The notes beneath the pieces were generated by a model. It was given only the letters and a program-made list of their open reading frames with translations, was not told the DNA's origin and searched no databases. Source: Anaeromassilibacillus sp. An172 (GTDB lineage Bacteria; Bacillota; Clostridia; Oscillospirales; Acutalibacteraceae). Taken from it: a DNA stretch of 64,000 bases. Positions within the stretch are counted from its first letter, which is position 1, and each line of letters begins with the position of its first letter. The position numbers were made by a program, and so were the translations under genes. Below, one piece after another: positions 53,678-61,865 of the stretch. Location of the stretch: contig NZ_NFKS01000010.1 of the NCBI RefSeq assembly GCF_002160515.1, forward strand, positions 1-64,000, written 5' to 3'.

Positions 53678-53731
53678 TTACCTAACTGAAATTGCCAGCA
53701 GGTGAAACCCCTTTTCATAATGTTTTCTCAT
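53678..53731 (-). CDS. Micro-ORF 2 (17 residues) with strong ribosome site
   Basis: Minus strand ATG at 53731, MRKHYEKGFHLLAISVR, preceded by AAGGAG with seven-base spacing. A basic N-terminus and hydrophobic centre are compatible with a leader or signal peptide, or a truncated gene start. Translation is plausible but not shown. Confidence 0.3.
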   Translation of the reverse strand: MRKHYEKGFHLLAISVR

Positions 53732-53770
53732 GGGCATTCTCCTTAAATACAACTTCTCAAAACATGGACA

Positions 53771-53806
53771 TCAAAGCTGTGAATCTGTTCCTTCTGATAT
53801 TCTCAT
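53771..53806 (-). CDS. Micro-ORF 1 (11 residues) with strong ribosome site
   Basis: Minus strand ATG at 53806, MRISEGTDSQL, preceded by GAGGTG with six-base spacing and about 70 bases after a consensus promoter. It is the first possible translation unit of the orphan transcript. Too short to classify. Confidence 0.3.
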   Translation of the reverse strand: MRISEGTDSQL

Positions 53807-53883
53807 TGGACTCACCTCGTAAATAAAAAACAACTAAATCAACTTTAAATATTGAATTGGAAGATTTCCTTTTGTTTGACTTA

Positions 53884-53912
53884 ATTATATACTATAAAAA
53901 GGGATTTGTCAA
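53884..53912 (-). promoter_or_regulatory. Consensus sigma-A promoter of an orphan transcript
   Basis: Minus strand: perfect TTGACA (53907-53912), 17-base spacer, perfect TATAAT (53884-53889). It fires away from the GNAT gene into a region without normal genes, beginning near 53877. Confidence 0.75.
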
Positions 53913-54083
53913 TAGTTTTTATTAAAAAAATAATAAAATTTTTTCAACATGTTTTTAACTTATGTAAAAAGTTAATAAAGAACAGCTTGTTCAAGTAATG
54001 TGAAAATTATGTCATATAAAACCCTTTAAAGTCGAAAAAACACCAAAAAAAGGCATTACAAACAATTCGCATCTGCAAATAGT

Positions 54084-54593
54084 TTATAATGCCATGTACA
54101 TGGGAATACATCCTTCAAGAAATCTTTTTTCAGAAGGGCGCATAAATTTTTCAAATTCTTTAAAACCGCTCCGTATATAAAAGTTTACCGCCTCTGGCAC
54201 TGAGTACAAAACAATCCTAGAAGCACCGCAGTAATTTTCAGTAAAGTGATATATAAATGCAATTATTTTATCAAGACAATATTCGCTCCATTTGTAATTG
54301 TCAACATTTGGATATGATTTATGTTGATAATCTTCTGAAACAGCGAACATCTTTATTTCAACAGCGGGAATAATTTGAATTCTGATACCGGATTCAATCA
54401 TTATTCCGGTGCAGCATAATGACACCAGTGCAACGACACGGTCATTATTTATAAACCCGAAAGTTGTAACATCATCATCGTCAATAGCCTTGTGCTTAAA
54501 GTAATCATCTATAACATCTTTACCACACTGAAATTTATTTAACAATAGCGAGGGAATATCTTTTATATTTACAAGTTCTTTTTGAGTATTCAT
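54084..54593 (-). CDS. GNAT-fold acetyltransferase, possibly a TacT-like toxin
   Basis: 169 residues. The GNAT pattern is visible: IPAVEIKMFAVSEDYQHKSYPN (beta-4/alpha-3 region, about 74-95, where the CoA pyrophosphate loop normally sits) and the C-terminal VPEAVNFYIRSGFKEFEKFM (about 130-149, with the conserved Tyr). Overall layout resembles GNAT proteins such as TacT/AtaT that acetylate aminoacyl-tRNA. The usual R/Q-x-x-G-x-G/A loop is replaced by YQHKSYPNVD, so activity may be altered. It overlaps by four bases a 70-residue upstream gene, in the antitoxin-first order of toxin-antitoxin pairs. Toxin identity is inference. Confidence 0.65.
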   Translation of the reverse strand: MNTQKELVNIKDIPSLLLNKFQCGKDVIDDYFKHKAIDDDDVTTFGFINNDRVVALVSLCCTGIMIESGIRIQIIPAVEIKMFAVSEDYQHKSYPNVDNYKWSEYCLDKIIAFIYHFTENYCGASRIVLYSVPEAVNFYIRSGFKEFEKFMRPSEKRFLEGCIPMYMAL

Positions 54594-54802
54594 TTTTCAA
54601 TATGTGTTAAATCATTTATTTTTTTATCTAAATACTTAATTTCATCGTCATCAGTATTTTTACCGGAAAGTAAGGCGCACTGACGCAGACGTTTAAATTT
54701 TTTTAAAAGCATTTCGGTATCAGGTTTTTCACTGAGAAATTCCTGAGATTTTTCACTGCTTACGAAAAAAGCTAAATCCTTTGGTTTTGAAATTACAGCC
54801 AT
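54590..54802 (-). CDS. Small protein coupled to the GNAT gene, possible antitoxin
   Basis: 70 residues from ATG 54802, chosen because AGGAGG lies seven to eight bases upstream; the longer frame starts in the promoter. MAVISKPKDLAFFVSSEK, then two probable helices (TEMLLKKFKRLRQCALL and DDEIKYLDKKINDL). It is charged, soluble and without the DUF1778 ribbon-helix-helix pattern I would expect of TacA. Similar short proteins precede GNAT genes in Clostridia as far as I recall. Its stop overlaps the GNAT start. Role as DNA-binding antitoxin is unproven. Confidence 0.6.
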   Translation of the reverse strand: MAVISKPKDLAFFVSSEKSQEFLSEKPDTEMLLKKFKRLRQCALLSGKNTDDDEIKYLDKKINDLTHIEK

Positions 54803-54842
54803 CTTACATTCCTCCTGTCGTTTAATATTATCCCTCATATAA

Positions 54843-54871
54843 ATCATAACACCTCTGGTCAAAAAAATCAA
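54843..54871 (-). promoter_or_regulatory. Promoter of the small-protein/GNAT pair
   Basis: Minus strand: TTGATT (54866-54871), 17-base spacer, TATGAT (54843-54848). A perfect 14-bp palindrome AATATTATAATATT (54891-54904) lies just upstream and might bind an autoregulator. Confidence 0.6.
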
Positions 54872-54943
54872 TAAATTATACTAATTATATAATATTATAA
54901 TATTGTGAACAGGGGATTATGCATTTATGAAAGATGATAAACA

Positions 54944-54972
54944 AAAAAGCATCTGCAAATTGCAGATGCTTT
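54944..54972 (-). terminator. Terminator of tRNA-Arg(ACG)
   Basis: GCATCTGCA / TGCAGATGC arms (54949-54969) with AAT loop, followed on the minus strand by TTTTTTG. It begins one to four bases after the tRNA CCA. Confidence 0.9.
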
Positions 54973-55049
54973 TGGCGCGCTGTAAGGGACTCGAACCCCT
55001 GACCTACTGGTTCGTAGCCAGTCACTCTATCCAGCTGAGCTAACAGCGC
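54973..55049 (-). tRNA. tRNA-Arg (anticodon ACG)
   Basis: Minus strand, 77 nt: acceptor GCGCTGT / ACAGCGC, discriminator G, encoded CCA. Anticodon stem ACTGG/CCAGT closes CTACGAA, giving ACG (read as ICG after deamination by TadA), which decodes CGU/CGC/CGA. T arm AGGGGTTCGAGTCCCT. Its 3' end faces the AT-rich islet. Confidence 0.97.
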
Positions 55050-55079
55050 ATTTTGCGGCTCTTTCCGAACCGCTATAGT

Positions 55080-55108
55080 ATAATATCACAAACCAAAGGA
55101 AAAATCAA
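55080..55108 (-). promoter_or_regulatory. Promoter of tRNA-Arg(ACG)
   Basis: Minus strand: TTGATT (55103-55108), 17-base spacer, TATTAT (55080-55085). A GC-rich GCGGTTCGGAAAGAGCCGC segment precedes the tRNA. Confidence 0.7.
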
Positions 55109-55184
55109 GTGTTTTTTTATTTTTTTTACGATCTCTCAAATAATCTGTAGTATTAACCTTATTTTTATTTAAGATAACGGAAAA

Positions 55185-56594
55185 TCAGTTAAAAAAGCAG
55201 TAAAATGCTCTGTATGCCATGTAAACGTCGGTTTTTGAAACAATCTCAAAAGGCGCATGCATGGAGAGTACCGGAACGCCCAAGTCGATTACATCCACGT
55301 TCATATTGGCAACGTACTTTGCGATTGTACCGCCGCCGCCCATGTCAACCTTTCCAAGCTCGCCGGTCTGCCAGCTTACATTGTTTTTCTCAAGCATTGA
55401 GCGGATCTCGCCCATGTATTCGGCAGAGGCGTCGGATGTGTCGTACTTTCCGCCGTGTCCCATGTATTTTGAGATAACCACGCCTTTATTGAGATAGGAG
55501 CAGTTCTGGGTTTCGTAAACGGAAGCGTATGTTGGGTCAAATGCGGCGTTTACGTCTGCTGAAAGGCACTTGCTCTTTGAAAGAACTCTGTAGCCCTCTT
55601 CACCCTCGGCTTTTGCAAGATCGTAAATAAAGTAACGGAGGAAATCGCTCTGCATACCTGTGTTGCCGTCACTGCCTGTTTCTTCCTTGTCGGCAAGCAT
55701 GGTGATAACTGTGTTTTCAGGCATTTCTGTTTCCAGAATAGCTGTAAGAGCCGGATAAGCGCATACACGGTCGTCGTGGCCGTAGCCGCCTATCATGCTT
55801 TCGTCAAAGCCCACATCCCTTGTTTTAAGTGCCGGAACAAAGCTCAGTTCAGCAGAGAGGAAATCCTCCTCGGTGATACCGTATTTCTTGTTGAGGATGC
55901 TCATAATGTTCAGTTTTACAAGGTCGCTTTCGCCGTTGTTGTCATATGGGCGGGAACCTGCAAGGATATTCAGTTCCTCACCTGTGAACACCTTAGCCAT
56001 AGGCTTCTGAACCTGTTCCTTTGCAAGGTGGGGAAGAAGGTCTGTAATGCAGAAGCATGGCTCGTCGTCCTTTTCTCCCAGGTTGATTTCAATCTTTGTT
56101 CCGTCTGTTTTAATAACAACACCGTGAAGTGAGAGAGGAAGAGCAGTCCACTGATATTTTTTAAGTCCGCCGTAATAATGGGTCTTAAACATTGCAAGGC
56201 CGCTTGCTTCGTACATTGGATTTGGCTTTAAATCTATTCTCGGTGAGTCTATGTGAGCAATAGCCAATCTCACGCCGTCTTTAACGCCCTTTTTGCCGAT
56301 AACAGCAAGAGCCAGAGCCTTGTGGCGGTTTACATAGTATATTCTGTCGCCTGCCTTATACTTTTTATCCTGCTCAAAAGGAACAAATCCGGCTTTCTCA
56401 GCCAGCTTTACGGCGGTTTTTACCGCTTCACGTTCTGTCTTTGAGTGGTCGATAAACTTTTTGTAGTCCTCGCAGTATTTGTCAGCTTTTTTGATTTCGC
56501 TTTCTTTCATAGAAGCAATACCCTTGTCGGTTCTGGTAAAAAGCTGTTCCTTTAATTCCTTAATCTCTGATTTTTCTTCTTTTTTCTTAGACAT
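55185..56594 (-). CDS. M18 family aminopeptidase
   Basis: Dinuclear zinc aminopeptidase removing N-terminal acidic or neutral residues from peptides in the cytosol. 469 residues. Metal and catalytic motifs: AHIDSPRID (His-Asp), GYGHDDRV with the bridging Asp, DKEETGSDG (general-base Glu), SADVNAAFDP and the C-terminal SMHAPFEIVSK (His). A highly charged Lys/Glu N-terminus (SKKKEEKSEIKELKEQ) precedes the domain. It follows the lytic transglycosylase by 24 bases and ends the seven-gene minus-strand run. Confidence 0.93.
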   Translation of the reverse strand: MSKKKEEKSEIKELKEQLFTRTDKGIASMKESEIKKADKYCEDYKKFIDHSKTEREAVKTAVKLAEKAGFVPFEQDKKYKAGDRIYYVNRHKALALAVIGKKGVKDGVRLAIAHIDSPRIDLKPNPMYEASGLAMFKTHYYGGLKKYQWTALPLSLHGVVIKTDGTKIEINLGEKDDEPCFCITDLLPHLAKEQVQKPMAKVFTGEELNILAGSRPYDNNGESDLVKLNIMSILNKKYGITEEDFLSAELSFVPALKTRDVGFDESMIGGYGHDDRVCAYPALTAILETEMPENTVITMLADKEETGSDGNTGMQSDFLRYFIYDLAKAEGEEGYRVLSKSKCLSADVNAAFDPTYASVYETQNCSYLNKGVVISKYMGHGGKYDTSDASAEYMGEIRSMLEKNNVSWQTGELGKVDMGGGGTIAKYVANMNVDVIDLGVPVLSMHAPFEIVSKTDVYMAYRAFYCFFN

Positions 56595-56617
56595 ATATTA
56601 CACCCCTTAAGGTAAAT

Positions 56618-57304
56618 TTACTTTGTTTCATCTGTGGAGAAATAAAGCTTTGAATACATTTCATAGGCTGTTTCCACTTTTTCTATATACGCCGTTGTCT
56701 GAGCGTAAGGTGTGGTTTTAAGATTTACTCCGTCGTCGCTGTACTCAGGATTTTCAAGCCATTCGCTTACCACAAATCCTGCATTGTAGGCGGCGGCAAC
56801 TGCGCTTCTGCTGTCGTACATGTCTACAAGGTAATCCAAGAACATTACCCCGTATTTTATGTTGGTTTCAGGGTCGTAAAGGGCAGAGGAGTCCAAAACC
56901 TCATCTGCGCCGGAGTAAGTTTGAAGCCATGTGAATGTATCGGGCATAATCTGCATAAGACCTATTGCGCCTACGGCAGATTCTGCATTTGGGTCAAAAT
57001 GGCTTTCTGTATTTATTATAGAGTATATGAGAACCTTATCCACATTATATTCTTCGCTGTATTTATCCACGTATTCAGTATATTGAAGCTGGTACTGACT
57101 TTCAAAAAGTCTTTCCCTTACTTCTGACACAAGGTTTACAACCAGCAGTCCTGCGCAGACAATCAAAACAGCCAGCGCACCCGCAATAATAAGGCGTTTC
57201 TTGCCCTTGTTTTTTGCGTGTTTTTTGTGACCGTGGGAATTTCCGTTTTTAACGGAGTCGCTATTATCTTCAACTCTGTATCTGTGCTGTCGCTGTTGGC
57301 TCAT
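56618..57304 (-). CDS. Membrane-anchored lytic transglycosylase (SLT domain)
   Basis: 228 residues. A basic cytosolic N-terminus (about 1-36), one transmembrane helix (37-60), then a Slt70-type muramidase domain. Catalytic Glu100 is in INTESHFDP, followed by GAIGLMQIMP and AAYNAG. It cleaves peptidoglycan glycan strands outside the cell, forming 1,6-anhydro-MurNAc ends. Start ATG 57304 lies just after the coaE stop, so it is in the coaE/tsaC operon. A sporulation or cell-wall turnover role is possible. Confidence 0.93.
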   Translation of the reverse strand: MSQQRQHRYRVEDNSDSVKNGNSHGHKKHAKNKGKKRLIIAGALAVLIVCAGLLVVNLVSEVRERLFESQYQLQYTEYVDKYSEEYNVDKVLIYSIINTESHFDPNAESAVGAIGLMQIMPDTFTWLQTYSGADEVLDSSALYDPETNIKYGVMFLDYLVDMYDSRSAVAAAYNAGFVVSEWLENPEYSDDGVNLKTTPYAQTTAYIEKVETAYEMYSKLYFSTDETK

Positions 57305-57305
57305 A

Positions 57306-57914
57306 TTATTCCCCCTTTTTCAAATCGTTCTGTAAATTAAAGGCGGTTTGTTTTATATCCTCCTGAGAACCGTTGTTTTCTATAACGGTGTCAGAATTTT
57401 CTATGTAAAAAGCCTCTTCGTGCTGGGCTTTTATTCTCAGCAAAGCATTTTCACGGCTAAGACTATCCCTTTTCATTATTCTTTCAAGCCTTATATTCTC
57501 TTTTGCTAAAACAGTTATAACATGGTCGCACAAAAGGTGGGAGCCGCTTTCAATAAGCTGAGGAGCGTCGTATAAAATATTTTTTATGCCCTGTGAAACA
57601 AGGTGTTCGATATTTTTAAGCACAAGCTGTAAAATATAGGGATGAGTCAGGGCGTTTAGTGTGTCTGTGTTTTCCCTTGAGGAAAAGGCTCTTTTAGCAA
57701 GCAGAGGTCTGTCTAAACTTCCGTCCTCTTTTATTATATCATTTCCAAAGGCGGCGCAAAGTCCGTAAAGAGCGGGACTGTTTTGTGCTAAAGCCTCTCT
57801 TGCCAGCTTGTCGGCGTCAATTACCGCCCAGCCTTTTTCTTTGAAAACAGAGGACACAACACCTTTTCCGGCTCCGGTTTGTCCGGTAAGCCCTACAAGA
57901 TTATATTTTCTCAA
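57306..57914 (-). CDS. coaE: Dephospho-CoA kinase
   Basis: Phosphorylates the ribose 3'-hydroxyl of dephospho-CoA, the last step of CoA synthesis. P-loop GLTGQTGAGKG near the N-terminus, then DADKLARE and the CoA-binding ALTHPYI. TTG 57914 (MRKYNLVG, 202 residues) is preferred over TTG 57920 because GAGGTG at 57923-57928 is then spaced eight bases away; only two bases would separate it from the other. It overlaps the end of the Sua5 gene. Confidence 0.93.
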   Translation of the reverse strand: MRKYNLVGLTGQTGAGKGVVSSVFKEKGWAVIDADKLAREALAQNSPALYGLCAAFGNDIIKEDGSLDRPLLAKRAFSSRENTDTLNALTHPYILQLVLKNIEHLVSQGIKNILYDAPQLIESGSHLLCDHVITVLAKENIRLERIMKRDSLSRENALLRIKAQHEEAFYIENSDTVIENNGSQEDIKQTAFNLQNDLKKGE

Positions 57915-58959
57915 GGTCAATCACCTCAAAACCTGCGGCTCTGATAAGTCTGTTGTAAACTGCAAGACCTATTCCCTGAATAGAGGGACATCTTGCAAAG
58001 ACTTTCTTTATGCTTTCGTCGTTGTCGATTTCCCTAAGCTCGTCAAAAAGTCTGTGAGCCTGACTTTCCTGGTCTTTTTCTTTTCCCATGGAAAGGGTTT
58101 TGCATTTCAAATCCTTTATGTCCTCTTCCCAGCAGAGAGCGGCTGTGTTTTCGTCATCATGGCTGTTTACATAGTCAATGTATGCTTTTGAAGAGCCTTT
58201 GATTATAACAACCTCAGCTTTCGGAGCATAGTGCTTGTACTTCATACCCGGGCTTGCGGCTTTTACGCCGTCTTTCAGTTTGTGCAAAACTGCGTCGTCC
58301 ATTTCAACCTCGCCCAAAGCTTCTCGAAGCTGCTCTAAGGTAACTCCGCCCGGTCTTAAAAGCCTCGGCTTTTCTCCGGCAAGGGTTATTACTGTGCTTT
58401 CCACGCCCACACTGCACTCTCCGCCGTCAATAATGGCTTCAATTCTGCCTTTCATGTCGTTCATAACATGCTGGGCGGTGGTGGGGCTGGGGCTTCCGGA
58501 AAGATTTGCCGATGGTGCGGCTATGGGAGTTCCTGCCGCTCTTATGAGTGCGGCGGCTGATTTGTGAGAGGGTATTCTCACAGCCACAGTGTCAAGACCT
58601 GCGCTGACCTCATCGGGGATAATATCCGACTTTTCCATAATAATTGTGAGAGGGCCGGGCCAGTATTTATCGGCTAAAATTTTTGCCCCTTGGGGTATCT
58701 TTTTTACAAGATTGTATTTTTCTATATCCTCAAAAGCTGCCACATGGACAATCAGAGGATTGTCGCCGGGTCTGCCCTTTGCTTTAAAAATTTTGGATAC
58801 AGCCTTTCCGTTTAAAGCGTCGGCGGCAAGACCGTATACGGTTTCCGTGGGCATACCCACAAGACCGCCATTGCGGATTATCTCTGCCGCTTTTTCTATA
58901 TCCTCCGGTGAGGAAGAAAGCATAACGGTATTTAAAGGCTCATTGCTTATTGTCTGCAT
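57901..58959 (-). CDS. tsaC: L-threonylcarbamoyladenylate synthase, Sua5 type
   Basis: Makes threonylcarbamoyl-AMP from Thr, bicarbonate and ATP for t6A37 of ANN-decoding tRNAs. 352 residues: N-terminal YrdC domain (about 15-205) with the PTETVYGLAADA motif, KGRPGDNPLIVH and SANLSGSPSPT, then a linker and C-terminal Sua5 domain (about 235-345), making it the long Sua5 form rather than the short TsaC. It sits between prfA and coaE, an arrangement common in Firmicutes. Confidence 0.95.
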   Translation of the reverse strand: MQTISNEPLNTVMLSSSPEDIEKAAEIIRNGGLVGMPTETVYGLAADALNGKAVSKIFKAKGRPGDNPLIVHVAAFEDIEKYNLVKKIPQGAKILADKYWPGPLTIIMEKSDIIPDEVSAGLDTVAVRIPSHKSAAALIRAAGTPIAAPSANLSGSPSPTTAQHVMNDMKGRIEAIIDGGECSVGVESTVITLAGEKPRLLRPGGVTLEQLREALGEVEMDDAVLHKLKDGVKAASPGMKYKHYAPKAEVVIIKGSSKAYIDYVNSHDDENTAALCWEEDIKDLKCKTLSMGKEKDQESQAHRLFDELREIDNDESIKKVFARCPSIQGIGLAVYNRLIRAAGFEVIDLEKI

Positions 58960-59039
58960 TTAAAAATTACACCTGTTTCTCATTATTATAATGTGTTTAT
59001 GTGAAAGTGAAATGTTCGATTAGTAGAAATTTATAAAAT

Positions 59040-60122
59040 CTAATTGTTTTCCTCCATGGACTGCTGAAGCTGTTTTGCTCTGTGAGCGGCTATAAGTGCG
59101 TCCACAATTTCCTCAATATTGCCGTTTAAAATGTCGTCGATTTTATATAGTGTAAGACCTATTCTGTGGTCGGTTACACGTCCCTGAGGATAGTTGTAGG
59201 TTCTTATTCGCTCGCTTCTGTCACCGGTTCCAACCTGCTGTTTTCTTTCTGCGGCGATAGAGTCCTCCTGCTCCTCACGCTTTGCCTGCAAAAGACGGCT
59301 TTTAAGAACCTTCATGGCCTTGTCCTTGTTTTTGTACTGGCTTCGCTCGTCCTGACATTCGACCACAACTCCTGTGGGAATGTGGGTGATTCTTATGGCA
59401 CTTTCGGTTTTGTTTATGTGCTGACCGCCTGCGCCGCTGCTTCGGAAGGTATCAATCTGCAAGTCGGCAGGATTTATCTCAAGCTCAACGTCCTCAGCCT
59501 CAGGGAGAACCGCAACCGTAACCGTTGAAGTGTGTATACGTCCCTGACTTTCGGTTTCCGGAACTCTCTGAACACGGTGAACGCCGCTTTCAAATTTAAG
59601 CTTTGAATATGCGCCCTCGCCGTTTATCATAAAGGAAATTTCCTTAAAACCCCCAAGCTCTGTTTCGTTGGCGTTTATTATCTCGGTTTTATATCCCTGC
59701 TTTTCCGCAAACATGCTGTACATACGGTACAAAACTCCGCAAAAGAGAGCTGCTTCCTCGCCGCCGGCTCCGCCTCTGATTTCCATAATAACATTGCGGC
59801 TGTCGTTGGGGTCCTTGGGAAGCAAAAGAATTTTAAGCTCTTCCGTAATTTCCGGAAGCTTTTCCTTGCAGTCGTCTATTTCAGCCATAGCCATTTCACG
59901 GAAATCTTTATCAGAGGAGCTGTCCTCTATAATTTCACGGGCTTCATCCATTGCTTTTAAAATTTCCTTGTACTCACGGTATTTTAAAACAATGGCTTCA
60001 ATAGACTTGACCTCTTTCATGACCTTTGAATATTCGTTGGGGTCTGCCGCAACAGAGGGGTCGTAAAGACGGTTGTTAAGCTCGTCGTATCTTTTGCTGA
60101 AAATCTCGATTTTTTCAAACAT
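59040..60122 (-). CDS. prfA: Peptide chain release factor 1
   Basis: Recognises UAA and UAG and triggers peptide release. 360 residues. Tripeptide anticodon PET (188-190) and catalytic GGQ (232-234, in [14 protein letters not shown]). Start ATG at 60122. The PrmC methylase that often follows prfA is not present; a Sua5-type gene follows instead. Confidence 0.97.
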   Translation of the reverse strand: MFEKIEIFSKRYDELNNRLYDPSVAADPNEYSKVMKEVKSIEAIVLKYREYKEILKAMDEAREIIEDSSSDKDFREMAMAEIDDCKEKLPEITEELKILLLPKDPNDSRNVIMEIRGGAGGEEAALFCGVLYRMYSMFAEKQGYKTEIINANETELGGFKEISFMINGEGAYSKLKFESGVHRVQRVPETESQGRIHTSTVTVAVLPEAEDVELEINPADLQIDTFRSSGAGGQHINKTESAIRITHIPTGVVVECQDERSQYKNKDKAMKVLKSRLLQAKREEQEDSIAAERKQQVGTGDRSERIRTYNYPQGRVTDHRIGLTLYKIDDILNGNIEEIVDALIAAHRAKQLQQSMEENN

Positions 60123-60183
60123 TTATTTCAAATCCTTTCTATTACCTGAAGTTTAAAGTTAAATTCGGGACAATAGGGGACTG

Positions 60184-60363
60184 CTAATCTCTTTGAATTT
60201 TTTTAATATTTTTTTCGATTTTATTTCTCGGAACCATTACTTCATGTCCGCATTTGGTACAGCGGATTTTAAAGTCCATGCCCACACGGAGCACCAAAAA
60301 CTCCTTACCTCCGCAGGGGTGGGACTTTTTCATTTCAAGTCTGTCGCCAACCTTTACATCCAT
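60184..60363 (-). CDS. DUF951-like small zinc-ribbon protein
   Basis: 59 residues: MDVKVGDRLEMKKSHPCGG, then FKIRCTKCGHEVMVPR and a Lys-rich C-terminus (residues 48-57). The HPCGG ... CTKCGH pattern of three Cys plus His is that of the DUF951 family (YyzM-like) of Firmicutes, predicted to bind zinc and perhaps nucleic acid. ATG 60363 follows GGAGGC. It lies between hflX and prfA on the same strand. Function unknown. Confidence 0.85.
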   Translation of the reverse strand: MDVKVGDRLEMKKSHPCGGKEFLVLRVGMDFKIRCTKCGHEVMVPRNKIEKNIKKIQRD

Positions 60364-60447
60364 ATTATGCCTCCCTGTTTTGATTTACGCTATCATATTA
60401 TTATACCACATTTTTGTAACCTGTACAACGAATAAAGTCGGATACAA

Positions 60448-61698
60448 TTATTCTGTGATGTAATCCCTTATGCGTCCGTATAGAATTTCGTCCACAACCG
60501 CTTCAACCTCTATGCCCTCGGCTGTGTATTCCTCGGAGATAAGAGTTCCCGACTTGCGTATTTCAGCGGAAATTCCCGCCATGGAGAAAGGAAGAAGAAG
60601 CTTTACCCTTTTCATTCTTACAGGAAGATTGTCTTCAATAGCCTGTAAAAGCTTGTCTATTCCTTTTCCGGTTTTTGCGGAAATTCTCACGGAATTGCCG
60701 ATTGATACAATATCGTTTTCTGCGGAAAGCAGGTCGCATTTGTTGAGCACAGGAATTACAGGTCTGTCTTTACAGCCAAGGCTTGCCAGCAAATCCTCGG
60801 TAACCTCAAGGTGAAGCTTTGCTTCATCGTTGCTTACGTCGCATACGTTTAATATTATGTCGGCGTTTGCAGCTTCTTCCAAGGTTGATTTAAAGGCTTC
60901 AACCAGATGGTGGGGCAGACGGCGGACAAAACCTACCGTGTCTATAAGCATAACGGTGATTCCTGACGGAAGTTTTAATGCCCTTGAGGTTGGGTCAAGG
61001 GTAGCAAAAAGCTTGTCCTCAGCCAAAACTCCAGCCTGTGTCAGATAATTCATGAGTGTTGACTTTCCGGCGTTTGTATAGCCTACGATTGCAACTGTTA
61101 TGACATTGTCCTTTTCACGGCGTTTTCTAAGTCTTTCACGGTGTTCTTCAACCTCTTTAAGCTGTTCCTTTAAGGTTTCTATTTTTCTTCTTATGTGTCG
61201 GCGGTCGGTTTCAAGCTTTGTTTCACCTGGGCCTCTTGTGCCTATTCCGCCGCCCAAACGTGACATCTGAACGCCCTTACCTGTAAGTCTTGGAAGCATG
61301 TATTTAAGCTGGGCAAGCTCTACCTGTAATTTGCCCTCCTTTGACCTTGCTCTTAAAGCGAAAACGTCAAGGATAAGCATTGTTCGGTCAATAACTCTAA
61401 CGTCGGTGGCCTCTTCAATGTTTCTTATCTGTGTAGGTGAAAGCTCACAGTCAAAAATAAGCAAATCTATCTCATGAATGTCACAGTATTCCTTTATTTC
61501 CTCAAGCTTTCCGGAACCCACATAGGTGGCGGTTTCCGGTCTTTCCAGCTTTTGTGTTATGCTTGCAACAGGCTCTGCGCCTGCGCTTTCCGTAAGCTCG
61601 AAAAGCTCTTCAAGAGATGACAAAGCGTCATATTCTCCTGTATCAACGCTTACAAGCAAAGCTCTTGTTACTTTTTCCTCGTTGTTCTGTATTTCCAT
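60448..61698 (-). CDS. hflX: GTPase HflX
   Basis: Ribosome-associated GTPase (416 residues) that splits stalled or idle 70S and 50S complexes. N-terminal HflX domain with RVIDRTMLILDVFALRA and the glycine-rich linker GGGIGTRGPGETKLE. A coiled coil follows, then the G domain: G1 GYTNAGKST (about 207-215), DTVGF (G3) and NKCD (G4). AATGGAGGT-like GGAGGT precedes ATG 61698. First gene of the minus-strand run, with a promoter at 61742-61770. Confidence 0.96.
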   Translation of the reverse strand: MEIQNNEEKVTRALLVSVDTGEYDALSSLEELFELTESAGAEPVASITQKLERPETATYVGSGKLEEIKEYCDIHEIDLLIFDCELSPTQIRNIEEATDVRVIDRTMLILDVFALRARSKEGKLQVELAQLKYMLPRLTGKGVQMSRLGGGIGTRGPGETKLETDRRHIRRKIETLKEQLKEVEEHRERLRKRREKDNVITVAIVGYTNAGKSTLMNYLTQAGVLAEDKLFATLDPTSRALKLPSGITVMLIDTVGFVRRLPHHLVEAFKSTLEEAANADIILNVCDVSNDEAKLHLEVTEDLLASLGCKDRPVIPVLNKCDLLSAENDIVSIGNSVRISAKTGKGIDKLLQAIEDNLPVRMKRVKLLLPFSMAGISAEIRKSGTLISEEYTAEGIEVEAVVDEILYGRIRDYITE

Positions 61699-61741
61699 AA
61701 ATACCTCCGGTTTGTAAACTGAAAGTTCGTTTTTAACATAG

Positions 61742-61770
61742 ATTTTATCAAATTGTCTTATTTATTACAA
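61742..61770 (-). promoter_or_regulatory. Sigma-A promoter of hflX
   Basis: Minus strand: TTGTAA (61765-61770), 17-base spacer, TAAAAT (61742-61747). It probably serves the downstream genes as well. Confidence 0.6.
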
Positions 61771-61865
61771 AAAAATTGAAAACACTATTTTAAATCAAAA
61801 CTAATTGTAGTATAATATATTCAAATAATTTTGTAAACCAACATTTAATAACAGGGGTAAGGAAA

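Noticed and set aside
52677-54972. Integrated prophage or insertion sequence beside tRNA-Arg(ACG)
   Set aside because: No integrase, transposase or terminal repeats and no duplicated tRNA 3' end could be found; kept only as an accessory islet.
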